Assembly (NCBI GenBank): GCA_029881805.1 | Contig: JAOULW010000001.1 | Coordinates: 124,001 to 188,000 of the forward strand | Reading direction: 5' to 3' | Length of the DNA stretch: 64,000 nucleotides | Source of the DNA: Candidatus Bathyarchaeota archaeon | Lineage (GTDB): Archaea > Thermoproteota > Bathyarchaeia > Bathyarchaeales > Bathycorpusculaceae | In this document: piece by piece, positions 1 through 9,275 of the stretch | How positions within the stretch are numbered: the first letter of the stretch is position 1 | How the letters are laid out: the number at the start of each line of letters is the position of its first letter | The notes under the pieces: model-generated | The model's database searches: none | What the model was told of the DNA's origin: nothing | What the model saw: only the letters and a program-made list of their open reading frames with translations | Position numbers and translations under genes: made by a program

Positions 1-249
1 AAAAATATCCTATTCTTTCCTTTTCGGTTCCGAATTTTGCGTTCAGAAGTTGAAAGAGATACGCTCGAATTCTGTTGTATGTGTTGTACGTTTTACTATT
101 CATCTCACGCTGTTTTGAAAATGTGTTGCACCTACTTGCTTTTAACAATATTGAAAATATGTGTTTAGAAGCGAGTTCCATGTTCGTAGATTTGGGGAAA
201 AAGTTATAGCTAGGTCGTTTTTATGAATTGTGCCTTGTAGGAGATAAGA
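1..249. other. AT-rich leader region without a recognisable gene
   Basis: I see no credible coding sequence or structured RNA here. The stretch is AT-rich and ends in the short leader of the glycosyltransferase at 250. A promoter may lie inside it, but no TATA-like box is convincing enough to name. Confidence 0.4.
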
Positions 250-2757
250 TTGAAATCGGTTGAGATAATCCTTCAACTCCTATTCTTTATGTTTTGCCTA
301 TCTTCTTTAGGTGAACCTTTGAGAATTTTCATTCGAAGATTTTCCAGGATTTTCAACGGTCTAGATTTTCTGCAAATACTTCTACTCGATGTCTACCTAG
401 GCGGTTTTCTTTTGTATATTATCGCTGTTATTCCATTGCATCTTTTTAATCTGATTACACTATATACAGTCACTATTCTATGCATTATAGTTACCTTATA
501 TGTTCATCGAAGAAAATTCAGGAGCTTTATTCAGAATTTACATTTACATCTTAAATTTGCACCGCAAAGCCATCGTTTAATTGAGATTGGCTTGGTCGCT
601 TCAATGTTTCTGTTTAGCCTTTTTGTACAAACCTTCTCGTTTAATTATCTTATATTTGGAAGTGTCCGCGATACTTCCATTCATTCGTTATTTGTTCAAG
701 TAATCATGGAAAACAACCAAGTACCAGAAACAGTGTACCCTTATTCTACTGCGGGGATCGTTTATCCTCAAGGACATAGTCCAATAGCAGCCTATTCCGT
801 TTTCATTTTAAATTATTCCCCACCCCAAGCAATTTTTTACTTAACGTCCCTTTTTAATGCACTTACAATACTTGGCGCCTATTTTTTGGGCAAAACTTTA
901 TCTGGACGATGGAATCTAAGCTTGAGTTTGGTATTTGTATTTACTTTTCTCGCTTTCTGGCCTAGATATATAACTTGGGGAAGTAACGCGATGGTTGTAA
1001 GTTTTCCATTCTATTTTATCTGTCTGAGTCTCTTTCCTTTTCTCGCTAAAGAAAAATTAAGTATAAAAACAATCTTGGCGATTGGCTTTCTCTTCGGCTA
1101 TTTGTCGGTTTTGCATCTGCAAGTGTATGAAGTGCTGATTGCTGCCTTATATGTGGTGGGGTTCTACATCATACTCAAGAGAAATAATCGCAGATGCCTC
1201 TCATTTATAATAATTTCTTTCATAAGCCTACTGGTTTTAAGCCCATTTATTTATAGGGCATTAATTTTCTATTCATATCCCTATCACAACATTGGGCTAC
1301 CAGCCGATGTCGAAATTCCGTCTTCTCAACTTGGGTTTTCACTAATCTTGTCAGGTCTCAGTTCGTTATTTGAACTCATCGCTGTTAACACCCACCTCAG
1401 AATTGCTTCATTCGCCCTATTTTTTGTAAGCGTGTTAATAATAGTGTATTTTCGCAGAAAAGAGAGGTTTAGACAAACTAATGAACTTACCAAGCTAGGC
1501 ATAGCTACTCTTCTTGGAGAATTACTTATCTTTCTTTTTGGCTCGTTTTCTCCCTACAATCTGCCCTTTTATCCCCAACCATTGCTGCTATACTTTTCGT
1601 TCTATTTCTTTGTCGCAGTCTTCATTTGTGCTTTATACTACTCTATTCATTTTTATTTGTCGAAGAAAATTCTCTCAAAAGCACTTGAACCTGAACTTAA
1701 GAAAAGAAAGTTTTTAGCCGTAACACTTTCCTCATTATTGTTTGTCGGGATATTTTCCCCCTTTCTATATCAAAATATATTTGTTGACGTTGAGGGAATT
1801 GGGGGGTCTTACTCTGTTTTTAGTGTGACTACAGAGCAAGACCTTCGTCTGCTCTTGTGGACTAAGGAGAATCTGGACAAAGATGCCACAATATTAGTCA
1901 ACACATTCCAGAGTGGAACCTTTATCCCGAGCGTTTCCAATCGTAAAGTTGTGTTTCCGCCTTCTGCGGAATCATACTCTGTTTCTTACCAAAAGCTTGT
2001 GACTTTGCTAGAAAACGACATTCTTAATGCGACTGCATTTGATCTGATGGATCACTTAGAAATAACGCATGTTTATGTTGGAGCAGGAGTTAGCTCTTGG
2101 GACAACTGGTCGCATAAATGGAACTCCAGACTGTTTCTTGGAAATCCAAACTTTGAATTAGAGAAAAACTTTGGCAATGCTTTCCTCTTTCAATTAAATT
2201 ACATTAATATGAGCATAATTTTTCTAGATGAATTTGAATATGCCTTTTGGGGTCAAAACGGATGGCAAACGTATTTTCTTGGAAATGGTTTAGGAACTGT
2301 AACATTAGCACCCAACTTCGGATATAATGTTTCAAAGTGTTTGAGAATAAACACACAAGTAGTTCCTACAGTGGCGGAAAGAGAGTATGCCCGTTGGGTT
2401 GGTAGAGAAATTTTTGTATTGAACAACTCTCGCGTCACCCTTTCGTTCTATTTCAACGCGACTGAAGGCTTTCACGACAGAGACACATTTGCAGTTATGG
2501 TTTCCAACACTTATCGCAATCAATCAATGGTGCTTGCCACACCCAATGGAATTTATGAGAACGGTAAATATGCTATCTCTTTAGGCGGGTTCGAAGGTTT
2601 TGTCCAGGAGTTAGATTTGAGTGAAACATGGCATCAAATTTTCGATTCGCCTTTGCCCAACCTTTTTATTTTGGAGATCGCAAATTACGATTTTGATGGT
2701 ATTGAAAATGTGGCTTACATCGACAACATCACAATTACATCTACACCCAATACTTAG
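250..2757 (+). CDS. Polytopic membrane glycosyltransferase-like protein (GT-C fold)
   Basis: An 835-aa protein with roughly a dozen hydrophobic segments in residues 1-510, then a soluble outer domain. The first extracytoplasmic loop carries RDTSIHSLF followed by a proline-rich segment, the layout seen in GT-C enzymes such as ArnT/PMT-like and DUF6541-type proteins that use lipid-linked sugars. Residues about 640-835 look like a beta-sandwich with several N-glycosylation sequons, probably a carbohydrate-binding or surface domain. The start is a TTG preceded by GTAGGAGATAAGA, a good ribosome site. A GT2 enzyme and a broken methyltransferase follow on the same strand, so this is probably a surface-glycan locus. 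Sugar and acceptor cannot be read from the sequence. Confidence 0.7.
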   Translation: MKSVEIILQLLFFMFCLSSLGEPLRIFIRRFSRIFNGLDFLQILLLDVYLGGFLLYIIAVIPLHLFNLITLYTVTILCIIVTLYVHRRKFRSFIQNLHLHLKFAPQSHRLIEIGLVASMFLFSLFVQTFSFNYLIFGSVRDTSIHSLFVQVIMENNQVPETVYPYSTAGIVYPQGHSPIAAYSVFILNYSPPQAIFYLTSLFNALTILGAYFLGKTLSGRWNLSLSLVFVFTFLAFWPRYITWGSNAMVVSFPFYFICLSLFPFLAKEKLSIKTILAIGFLFGYLSVLHLQVYEVLIAALYVVGFYIILKRNNRRCLSFIIISFISLLVLSPFIYRALIFYSYPYHNIGLPADVEIPSSQLGFSLILSGLSSLFELIAVNTHLRIASFALFFVSVLIIVYFRRKERFRQTNELTKLGIATLLGELLIFLFGSFSPYNLPFYPQPLLLYFSFYFFVAVFICALYYSIHFYLSKKILSKALEPELKKRKFLAVTLSSLLFVGIFSPFLYQNIFVDVEGIGGSYSVFSVTTEQDLRLLLWTKENLDKDATILVNTFQSGTFIPSVSNRKVVFPPSAESYSVSYQKLVTLLENDILNATAFDLMDHLEITHVYVGAGVSSWDNWSHKWNSRLFLGNPNFELEKNFGNAFLFQLNYINMSIIFLDEFEYAFWGQNGWQTYFLGNGLGTVTLAPNFGYNVSKCLRINTQVVPTVAEREYARWVGREIFVLNNSRVTLSFYFNATEGFHDRDTFAVMVSNTYRNQSMVLATPNGIYENGKYAISLGGFEGFVQELDLSETWHQIFDSPLPNLFILEIANYDFDGIENVAYIDNITITSTPNT

Positions 2758-2783
2758 TTTTAAACGCTAAATGAGGAAAACTA

Positions 2784-3638
2784 ATGGAAATGTCCTCAGA
2801 AAAGCCCAAGGTTTCAATAATAATACCCACTTATAACTCGGAAGGCACACTTTCAGAGTGCCTCAAGGCAGTGTTTAATCAGAGTTACCCTTTCTATGAA
2901 GTTATTATTGTTGACAACTTCAGCAATGACGGTACCGTAAGGATTGCCGAGGAGTTTCAAGTTAAAATTTTACGGCAAAAATGCAACCCCGCATTGGCTA
3001 GAAACATTGGAATAGTCAATTCCACGGGCAAGTACATGCTTTTTCTGGACTCCGACCAAATATTATCTACACTAGTCATTAGTGAATGCATTGAAAAGTG
3101 TGAAAGTGAGGGGGCGGGCATGGCGCGCATTCCAGAAATTTTCACCGGAAAAGGCTTCTGGAGCTCTTGCTCCGCTGTTTGGAAAAATTATTACATTGAT
3201 ATCGAGAAGCTGAATACTATCGTGGATGACATAACCCTCGGTGAACCACGCTTTTTCCTTAGAGAACACGTTACACGTGTGGGAATGCTCGATGCCCGAC
3301 TATTCTGGGGCGAAGACTATGAACTCTATACCCGACTGAAAAAGATGAACATCCGAGAATCTTCGTGCAAATCCAAGTTATATCATTACGAACCTGCATC
3401 AGTCAAGGATATAATAGTTAAGAATTTACATTACGGAAAATCTGTGCGTGCCTTCCTGCAGAAGACTAGAGAACTAGTCTTCCCGTTACTATTCAGAAAC
3501 GCGTTGCTAACTTTTATGAAGGTTTTTAGAGACTTCAAGAAAACTCCTTCCATTATTGTGGGGTGCGCTATCCTTCTCTGTGTGAAAACATGTTCTATGA
3601 CTATGGGTTTAATAACTGGATTTCTGGAGATTTTCTAA
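2784..3638 (+). CDS. Family 2 glycosyltransferase
   Basis: A 284-aa protein with the GT-A nucleotide-binding start VSIIIPTYNSEGTL (near residue 10), a Val-Asp-Asn turn after the second strand, and the metal-binding DSD in LFLDSDQ. FWGEDYELYTRL resembles the acceptor-side ED motif of GT2 enzymes. The C-terminus has one or two hydrophobic segments and is probably membrane-associated. The ATG at 2784 is preceded by GAGG at suitable spacing. It sits 26 bp after the GT-C gene and directly abuts the broken methyltransferase, so the three were probably one transcript for surface glycan or lipid-linked sugar synthesis. The sugar donor is unknown. Confidence 0.85.
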   Translation: MEMSSEKPKVSIIIPTYNSEGTLSECLKAVFNQSYPFYEVIIVDNFSNDGTVRIAEEFQVKILRQKCNPALARNIGIVNSTGKYMLFLDSDQILSTLVISECIEKCESEGAGMARIPEIFTGKGFWSSCSAVWKNYYIDIEKLNTIVDDITLGEPRFFLREHVTRVGMLDARLFWGEDYELYTRLKKMNIRESSCKSKLYHYEPASVKDIIVKNLHYGKSVRAFLQKTRELVFPLLFRNALLTFMKVFRDFKKTPSIIVGCAILLCVKTCSMTMGLITGFLEIF

Positions 3639-4458
3639 ATGAAAACTAGGGATAAAAACCTGCAAGAATACTACATGACTTGTAAAGACTATTTCGTTGA
3701 ATTAGACAAAAAAGATTTTGATTTCTGGTTTTCAGCATATCACTCCACCTTAAGAGGAAGAAATAGATGGATTCTAGATGTAGGGTGCGGAACTGGTCAA
3801 GTTGTTGACAAGTTCACGCATGAGAATCTTGATGCGGTTGGCATAGATATTTCGCCTATTGGAATACGAATTGCTTCCAAGAGAACTAGGGGGATTTTTC
3901 GTAGTAGCAGGTGCAAGTAACCTTCCATTTCGAGACGATTTTTTTGCGTCCGTAGGATTCTATGATTTTCTAGAACACACTTATGATCCATAGACTTGTT
4001 TAAATGAAATGGTAAGGGTCCTGATGTATGACGGAAAACTCGTTGCATTGTGCCCAAATTTCTTGCGAGTAATAGGTCTAAGTCGCCCATATCACTGGCA
4101 CATGAGAGGCTATAACCAGAAGATGTTAAATCTCTACGATTTGCTTCGAAAAGCTGTTATCTCTAGACTGGTTCCTCAGAAAATGGGTTTCGAATTTATG
4201 CAGCCACTATTAGACCCTAAAGGGCGAGGTGGAGACATCGACGCGGTCTGCATAACCAACCCAATTGACCTAAAATTTTATGTGAGGAAGGCGGGTGCCA
4301 AAGTAGTAAAAGAATCTGCGATCCCGAATCACACGAATGGAGCTGTTAGGAAATTCGCAGAGTTACGTATCATTAGAAGTGCTTCCAGTTTTTACTTTCT
4401 CGTAGGAATTAAAATGACCTCTCAAGAAATGAAGGAGGCAATCATGGCGAAAAAGTAA
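3639..4458 (+). pseudogene. Disrupted SAM-dependent methyltransferase
   Basis: The first frame (3639-3920) carries an N-terminal segment and the SAM-binding motif I ILDVGCGTGQVVDKF, followed by VGIDISPIGI. A one-base frameshift near 3885-3897 then ends that frame. The next frame continues the same protein (FFVVAGASNLPFRDDFF, YDFLEHTYDP), meets an in-frame TAG at 3991-3993, and resumes with CLNEMVRVL and KLVALCPNF, which match the post-motif III region, to 4458. Two independent lesions argue for a decayed gene and not a single base error. TAG is used as the ordinary terminator of many genes here, so read-through as an amino acid is unlikely. It follows a GT2 gene with no gap and was probably a glycan-modifying enzyme. 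Confidence 0.8.
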
Positions 4459-4552
4459 AGGCGCTGAAAGGCGTGATTTCACACTAGTTTTTCTTTCCAA
4501 TCTGTGAACAAAATGTTTTATTGCGCCTCAAGAAAAATAAAGTTGAGCAAAC

Positions 4553-5767
4553 TTGGATTCACTTACTTACGTGCAGAATACATTCCGCGACTATTATGCT
4601 AATAATTTCTCTTTACAATCTGCTCTTCAAATGATTGAGAAAAGAGAATTTGGCTTCGCTTCTTTCGACGGTTGGATGCTTCGCCACAGAAGCTTCAAAA
4701 CCAAAAACGAATTGACAATGTTTCTGCAAGATTTCGCCCCGCATGACGCATATTTTTCCTGCGCCTATTATGAAGAACCTGAGGCTGAGATGGAGAGAAA
4801 GGGCTGGTTGGGTGCTGATCTTGTCTTTGACATTGACGCAGATCACATCCCTACGCAGTGCAGCAAAATCCATGACGAATGGACTTGTGGCAATTGTGCT
4901 TTTTCTGGAAAAGGTATAACACCTGAAAAATGTCCTAAATGCGGTAACGAGAGGTTTGATACGCGCACTTGGCCCTGCGAAGTCTGCCTAGATTCAGCGA
5001 AAACTGAAACTGTGAAGCTACTTGACTTTTTGATGCGCGATTTCGGCTTTTCTGATAAAGAAATCCGAGTGTTCTTTTCGGGGCATCGCGGCTATCATAT
5101 CCATGTTGAAAATGAAGCGGCCAGAAGCCTCAACTCTATGGCTCGCAAGGAAATTGTTGATTATGTTACTGGTTTGGGTCTGGACATTACCTATTTCGGT
5201 CTGAGCGATAGAAAAATTTTGCAGGGCCCTAGCACAAAGGATCAGGGTTGGCGAGGACGAATCGCAAGAAGCGCATACGATTTTGTTCGAAACGCAAATG
5301 AAGACGATTATAAGAATGCGGGATTACAGACTAACGTTGAACTATTAATTAGGAACAAAAAAGCGCTCTTGAAAAGTCTAGATGGTGTTGGAACGTGGAG
5401 TACCGTCAAAGGCGTCGCATTTGGAACATGGAAAAGACTAGTGGAGCATTCAATAGGTTCTATTTCGGCCAAAGTGGATACCGCAGTCACGACCGACGTT
5501 CACCGTCTAATAAGGCTGGCTGACACACTGCATGGCAAAACGGGCTTGAAAAAAGTCGAATTTGCCCTGTCAGCGGTATCTACTTTTGACCCATTCAAAA
5601 GTGCAATAGCTTTTAAGGCTGGAACAGCAAAGGTTATTGTCTCTGACGCCCCCAAATTTAGACTTGACAACGAAATATTTGGGCCGTATAAATGTAAAAA
5701 GATTGAATTGCCAACAGCAGCAGCTTTACTGCTTGTTTGTAAAGGTAGGGCAAAGGTCGTAGAGTAA
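4553..5767 (+). CDS. priS: DNA primase small (catalytic) subunit PriS
   Basis: A 404-aa archaeal/eukaryotic primase catalytic subunit that makes RNA/DNA primers with PriL (not in this window). The catalytic aspartates are in FDIDAD (D93, D95, D97). A Cys-rich zinc insertion spans about residues 103-145, and the nucleotide-binding SGHRGYHIHV lies near 176-185. The TTG start gives the normal N-terminus for the family; the upstream ribosome site is weak. The stop codon touches the start of the GINS gene at 5768, a coupling of primase and GINS that is common in archaea. Length is normal for the family. Confidence 0.96.
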   Translation: MDSLTYVQNTFRDYYANNFSLQSALQMIEKREFGFASFDGWMLRHRSFKTKNELTMFLQDFAPHDAYFSCAYYEEPEAEMERKGWLGADLVFDIDADHIPTQCSKIHDEWTCGNCAFSGKGITPEKCPKCGNERFDTRTWPCEVCLDSAKTETVKLLDFLMRDFGFSDKEIRVFFSGHRGYHIHVENEAARSLNSMARKEIVDYVTGLGLDITYFGLSDRKILQGPSTKDQGWRGRIARSAYDFVRNANEDDYKNAGLQTNVELLIRNKKALLKSLDGVGTWSTVKGVAFGTWKRLVEHSIGSISAKVDTAVTTDVHRLIRLADTLHGKTGLKKVEFALSAVSTFDPFKSAIAFKAGTAKVIVSDAPKFRLDNEIFGPYKCKKIELPTAAALLLVCKGRAKVVE

Positions 5768-6316
5768 ATGTATAATGATTTATATACAGCTTGGAAGCAA
5801 GAACTTGGAAATGAAGAACTTGGAAAACTTCCTTCCGATTTTTACACCAAAATCGCCGAATATTTGAAAAAACTCAGAGAGGAAGACAGAATGCTTGACA
5901 AGAGAACAACAAAAGCGACCCTTCTCAAAAAGGAGGAAAAAAACGCTAAACGAATGCTTCGTGAACTCGTACAGATCCGCTACAAGAAGCTGGTGGTTAA
6001 TTCAGCAAAAGGCAAAATAATTTCTACCGGTTTTTTGACAGCCGAGGAGGAGAGGATTTACGCGGGTCTCATGCCTCTTCCTGAAGCCTGCAAGAATTTT
6101 CTCAAGAACCTAATCCACGGACGTGTCCCAAAGATGGATGTAAAACAAGAGCGGAGAAGAGCGGTTTTCCGTTTCTTAAAGGACATTCCCGCAATAGTCG
6201 GTGCAGACATGAAAGTTTATGGACCCTTCAAGACCGAAGATATTGCAGCGTTGCCAATAGAAAACGCAAAGATACTAATGAGGCAAGGCTTGGCCGAAAA
6301 AGTCGAAGCTGATTGA
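5768..6316 (+). CDS. gins15: GINS complex subunit, Gins15 (Sld5/Psf1-like) type
   Basis: A 182-aa protein with an alpha-helical A domain (residues 1-125, basic, with YKKLV and LTAEEERIY) followed by a C-terminal beta-rich B domain (about 135-180: KVYGPFKTEDIAALPIENA). A-then-B order is the mark of the Gins15/Gins51 branch. With Gins23 it forms the archaeal GINS that joins MCM and the GAN/Cdc45 nuclease into the CMG-like helicase. Its ATG starts on the base after the PriS stop, so the two are translated from one message. The partner subunit is encoded at 13088-13651 beside MCM. Confidence 0.92.
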   Translation: MYNDLYTAWKQELGNEELGKLPSDFYTKIAEYLKKLREEDRMLDKRTTKATLLKKEEKNAKRMLRELVQIRYKKLVVNSAKGKIISTGFLTAEEERIYAGLMPLPEACKNFLKNLIHGRVPKMDVKQERRRAVFRFLKDIPAIVGADMKVYGPFKTEDIAALPIENAKILMRQGLAEKVEAD

Positions 6317-6336
6317 CTATAACGGAAGGAATTTAC

Positions 6337-7458
6337 TCAGGAAGCTTGGTTCAAATCGGAAAATCGGTGCTTTTTTTGGTCAGTTTTCCAGTTTCTGATT
6401 CTTTTCCAAAGGGTTCGACTCCCAATAATTATTAATGGATAGGATATAATCCATGTGATTGAGTATAGCATGCCATAATAGTCATGGAAATTCTGCGCTT
6501 CAGGAGAAGGCCAACCATAATCTATTGCAAGCAGGAAAAGTGTAATTATCCTAAAAACGTTGATAAAAAAGGTCACTACAGCACCTGCTGAAAAGTAGAT
6601 TATCCTGTGCTTCCAGGAAATATCAGTTTTCTTCAGAAATATTAAGATTGTAACAGTATAGATTAAGAGGCTTTCAATACCTGAACATGGCCAAGCGATT
6701 CCAAATCCAATAGATTCACCTTGTGGGCTAGTAACACTTAACCGTGGATAGGAGCCTTGTATGGGATCATTGAGTATGAAAATCATGCTCGTTGTGTATC
6801 CCATTAGATTGAAAACGTTTGCGGCAAGCCTGGCTGTTGTAGGAACAAGAATCTGCAATGGTGTGAATTTTCCAAACGGATATAGGTTGTCTATTGTGAA
6901 TAGTATCCCTATAGTACCTGCAAAGAATGTAGAAATCGAGAAATCTGTTAAGCCGCCTATCCCATATGCCAATAGAACTATTAAGCCAAGAAACACTGAA
7001 AAAACCATATATTCAGTTGAAACTGGTATAGAACTTGCATGCACATCCTTTAAAGGGTCGTTTGGTGAGATATTCTGTTTGGCTAAATCCTCAATTATTG
7101 CGTTTAATCCACAATAGTTAGCAACAATTACGTATATGGTGGGAAGTAAAAGAACTATAATGAGCAAAGCTGTTCTCATGGATTTTAATCTGTTCACCTT
7201 GTTTTTTTGAAGTTTTTCCCAACATAGTATGATCTCCAAAACAACTAACCACGAGAAGAAAAGTAGGAATGTTCTTCCCTGAAATGTCTTTTCAAAGGAC
7301 CATGCATACAAAGAATATAGTATGAAGAGTGGTGGTATAAACGAGAGGATAGGTAAGAGTCTTGTTAGGACGTTAACATTTCTCTTTACTCTCTGCAAAA
7401 TGTCCAGCATCAATGGCTCTCCTATCCTTTTAAAATCGACATAATGTCTAACACTCAT
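6337..7458 (-). CDS. Archaeosortase/exosortase family membrane transpeptidase
   Basis: A 373-aa protein with about eight transmembrane helices and the three family signatures: Cys258 in AWPCSGIES, Arg303 in NVFRIITLF and His325 in NFHDYYG, the proposed catalytic triad of exosortases and archaeosortases. These enzymes cleave a C-terminal tripartite signal (short motif, helix, basic tail) on surface proteins and pass them to a lipid anchor. The start may instead be Met17. It faces the GINS gene convergently and is not in an operon with any protein having a clear PGF- or PEF-type C-terminal signal. The large anchored protein at 30682 is a possible substrate, but it lacks a known sorting motif. 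Confidence 0.85.
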   Translation of the reverse strand: MSVRHYVDFKRIGEPLMLDILQRVKRNVNVLTRLLPILSFIPPLFILYSLYAWSFEKTFQGRTFLLFFSWLVVLEIILCWEKLQKNKVNRLKSMRTALLIIVLLLPTIYVIVANYCGLNAIIEDLAKQNISPNDPLKDVHASSIPVSTEYMVFSVFLGLIVLLAYGIGGLTDFSISTFFAGTIGILFTIDNLYPFGKFTPLQILVPTTARLAANVFNLMGYTTSMIFILNDPIQGSYPRLSVTSPQGESIGFGIAWPCSGIESLLIYTVTILIFLKKTDISWKHRIIYFSAGAVVTFFINVFRIITLFLLAIDYGWPSPEAQNFHDYYGMLYSITWIISYPLIIIGSRTLWKRIRNWKTDQKKHRFSDLNQAS

Positions 7459-7639
7459 TTAAAAGTGATGTTTAGTGCTACAAAATTGATCCCATGCGTT
7501 AGAATTAAAATCTAGAATTGCGGCTAAGTTGACTAGACGTTGTGAATGATATAACCAACGCTGAAATGGAAGAAATCTCGGAAATTCTTTAATAGAGAAA
7601 ACTGTTAATGTGGTCATTAAATTGAGGATGATGAAATAA

Positions 7640-7861
7640 ATGAATTTGAAAGAGGGTTTCATGGGCGGTTTTCTTGTATTGGGATTCGTAATTTTCACAA
7701 TTGGTCTTATAGCTGGAATGTTAACAATTGCCATGATACCTGTGAAAACAGATTTTGCGACGGTATTTATGATTTTTGTGCTTGGATTTATGACAGGAAT
7801 GATTACGATTGCCTTAGTGCTGGTGATAATGAACTTTACTGAATTGACCAAGAAATCCTAG
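7640..7861 (+). CDS. Small two-helix membrane protein
   Basis: A 73-aa protein made almost entirely of two hydrophobic helices (residues about 8-32 and 41-65) separated by a short VKTDFAT loop, with a basic tail ending KKS. I recognise no family. The ATG follows GAGGATGATGAAATAA, which supplies a plausible ribosome site. Hydrophobic pattern and codon use favour this strand over the overlapping antisense frame. It stands alone between the archaeosortase (divergent) and the eL42 operon. Confidence 0.6.
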   Translation: MNLKEGFMGGFLVLGFVIFTIGLIAGMLTIAMIPVKTDFATVFMIFVLGFMTGMITIALVLVIMNFTELTKKS

Positions 7862-7930
7862 TAGTTTGTTCTAATTCAAAAAACCCACATGTAAACAAGT
7901 TTGTAAGACTTGGTTAATTAGAGTAGCGAA

Positions 7931-7940
7931 AAAGTATAAG
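7931..7940 (+). promoter_or_regulatory. TATA box for the eL42-eS27-aIF2alpha-Nop10-PAC2 operon
   Basis: The sequence AAAGTATAAG lies about 45 bp before the eL42 start, in the right place for an archaeal TATA element giving a short leader. It is the only clear AT-rich box between the preceding gene and this operon. Confidence 0.5.
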
Positions 7941-7982
7941 AGTATGCGTGTTTTCTTTTACGCAAAGCTGGTTAGTGACGAC

Positions 7983-8258
7983 ATGAACGTTCCAAAAGAG
8001 ATTAGAACGTATTGCCCCAAATGTAAAGTGCATCAGATTCACACGGTTAGCCTCTACAAAGCTGGGAAGCGGAGGGCCTTGGCCAAAGGAGAGCGTCACC
8101 ATAATAGGGAAAAGAAGGGGTATGGTGGACAGAAGTATCCGCTCCAGAAAAAGTTTGCAAAAACAACCAAAAAGCAAACATTGAAACTTAAGTGCAAAGT
8201 CTGTGGTTACATGAGACATAAAGATGGCGTGCGATTGAGAAAGTTGCTAATTGTCTAA
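7983..8258 (+). CDS. rpl44e: Large-subunit ribosomal protein eL42 (L44e)
   Basis: A 91-aa zinc-ribbon ribosomal protein. The sequence starts MNVPKEIRTYCPKCKVHQ, continues with the basic KAGKRRALAKGERHH and QKYPLQKKFAKTTKKQ segments, and ends with the second zinc pair in LKCKVCGY. The frame is open 13 codons upstream, but the ATG at 7983 matches the conserved N-terminus and is chosen. It is the first gene of an operon running through eS27, aIF2 alpha, Nop10 and a PAC2 chaperone, the standard archaeal order. Confidence 0.96.
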   Translation: MNVPKEIRTYCPKCKVHQIHTVSLYKAGKRRALAKGERHHNREKKGYGGQKYPLQKKFAKTTKKQTLKLKCKVCGYMRHKDGVRLRKLLIV

Positions 8259-8275
8259 TTGGGGAGGTTGGTGTT

Positions 8276-8473
8276 GTGACAGAGTGGGAAAAGCTGATTC
8301 CAAAACCTCGAAGCAATTTTCTTCGAGTAAAATGTCTACAGTGTGGAAACGAGCAAATAGTCTTCAGTAACGCCGTAAATAAAGTCAACTGTAATGTCTG
8401 TGGAACTGAACTCGCAGAGCCTTCTGGTGGAAAAGCGAAAATCAAGGGCGAAATAATCGCAGTTTTTGAATAG
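8276..8473 (+). CDS. rps27e: Small-subunit ribosomal protein eS27
   Basis: A 65-aa zinc-finger ribosomal protein. Two Cys pairs, VKCLQCGNEQIVF and CNVCGTELAEPSGGKA, form the C4 zinc site. The GTG start at 8276 is preceded by the strong ribosome site GGGGAGG. It sits 17 bp after eL42 and 13 bp before the preferred aIF2 alpha start, consistent with one ribosomal operon. Confidence 0.96.
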   Translation: MTEWEKLIPKPRSNFLRVKCLQCGNEQIVFSNAVNKVNCNVCGTELAEPSGGKAKIKGEIIAVFE

Positions 8474-8486
8474 AGATGAGTTTAGA

Positions 8487-9275
8487 ATGGCATTCAGAAA
8501 ACAAGAATGGCCCGAAGTTGGAGATTTGGTAATAGCGACCATTGATACAGTTACAGATTATGGTGCCTATGCAAAATTGGATGAATATGACAAAAAAGGG
8601 TTATTGCACATCTCTGAGATATCCTCTTCTTGGATTCGGAACATTCGCGATTTTGTTCGTGAAGGGCAAAAAACTGTTCTGAAAGTCTTGCGTGTAGACG
8701 TAGAGAAAGGTCACGTGGATTTGTCTCTCAGAAGAGTTACAAAAAGAGAAAAAATCGAGAAAGTAATGTTCTGGAAAAAAGAGAGAAAAGCTGAAGTCCT
8801 GCTTCGAAGCGTCGCAGAAAAAACTGGTCAATCGATAGAGAACGTGTATGAGAAGGTCGCGGACCCCGTGGAAAAAGAATATGGGTTATATGAAGGTCTC
8901 GAAAAAGTTGCGAAAGAAGGCGCGGAAGTTCTAACAAAAATAGGCGTCCCAGAGGAATTTGCATCGGTTCTTGCCGAAGTTGCTCGAGAAAGAATACGTT
9001 TGCCAACGGTTAAGGTGAAAGGCATAGTCGAGGTACGATGCGCGAAACCCAATGGGGTAAAAATCATTAAAGACGCATTTTTAAACGCGAAAAAAGCCGA
9101 AAAATCCCGCGACGTAAAACTTCGCTTTTATGTTGTGGCTACACCAAAATACTGCATTGAGGTTCTTGCAGAAAATTATAAGCGTGCAGAAGGGATTTTG
9201 CAGAAAGTTGCCCAAAACATAGTGTCAAACATTGTGAAGGCTGGGGGGCAAGGCACCTACCGAAGGGAAAAGTGA
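8487..9275 (+). CDS. eif2a: Translation initiation factor aIF2 subunit alpha
   Basis: A 262-aa alpha subunit of the heterotrimeric aIF2 that delivers initiator tRNA. It has an N-terminal S1 fold (EWPEVGDLVIATI, YGAYAKLDEY, GLLHISEIS, about residues 5-85), a central helical domain and a C-terminal alpha-beta domain. The frame is open from a TTG at 8466, overlapping eS27, but the ATG at 8487 has GAGATGAG at proper spacing and gives the usual N-terminus, so I chose it. Its TGA overlaps the Nop10 ATG by one base (9275), so translation is probably coupled. Confidence 0.95.
   Translation: MAFRKQEWPEVGDLVIATIDTVTDYGAYAKLDEYDKKGLLHISEISSSWIRNIRDFVREGQKTVLKVLRVDVEKGHVDLSLRRVTKREKIEKVMFWKKERKAEVLLRSVAEKTGQSIENVYEKVADPVEKEYGLYEGLEKVAKEGAEVLTKIGVPEEFASVLAEVARERIRLPTVKVKGIVEVRCAKPNGVKIIKDAFLNAKKAEKSRDVKLRFYVVATPKYCIEVLAENYKRAEGILQKVAQNIVSNIVKAGGQGTYRREK

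Noticed and set aside
3991-3993. TAG codon read as pyrrolysine in the methyltransferase
   Set aside because: A frameshift in the same gene is also needed, and TAG ends many clear genes here (for example 2757, 8473, 24081, 42613), so it is an ordinary stop.
7459-7851. 130-aa minus-strand frame after the archaeosortase
   Set aside because: It is the antisense of the small two-helix membrane protein; the Ile/Val/Thr-rich repeat look comes from the opposite strand.
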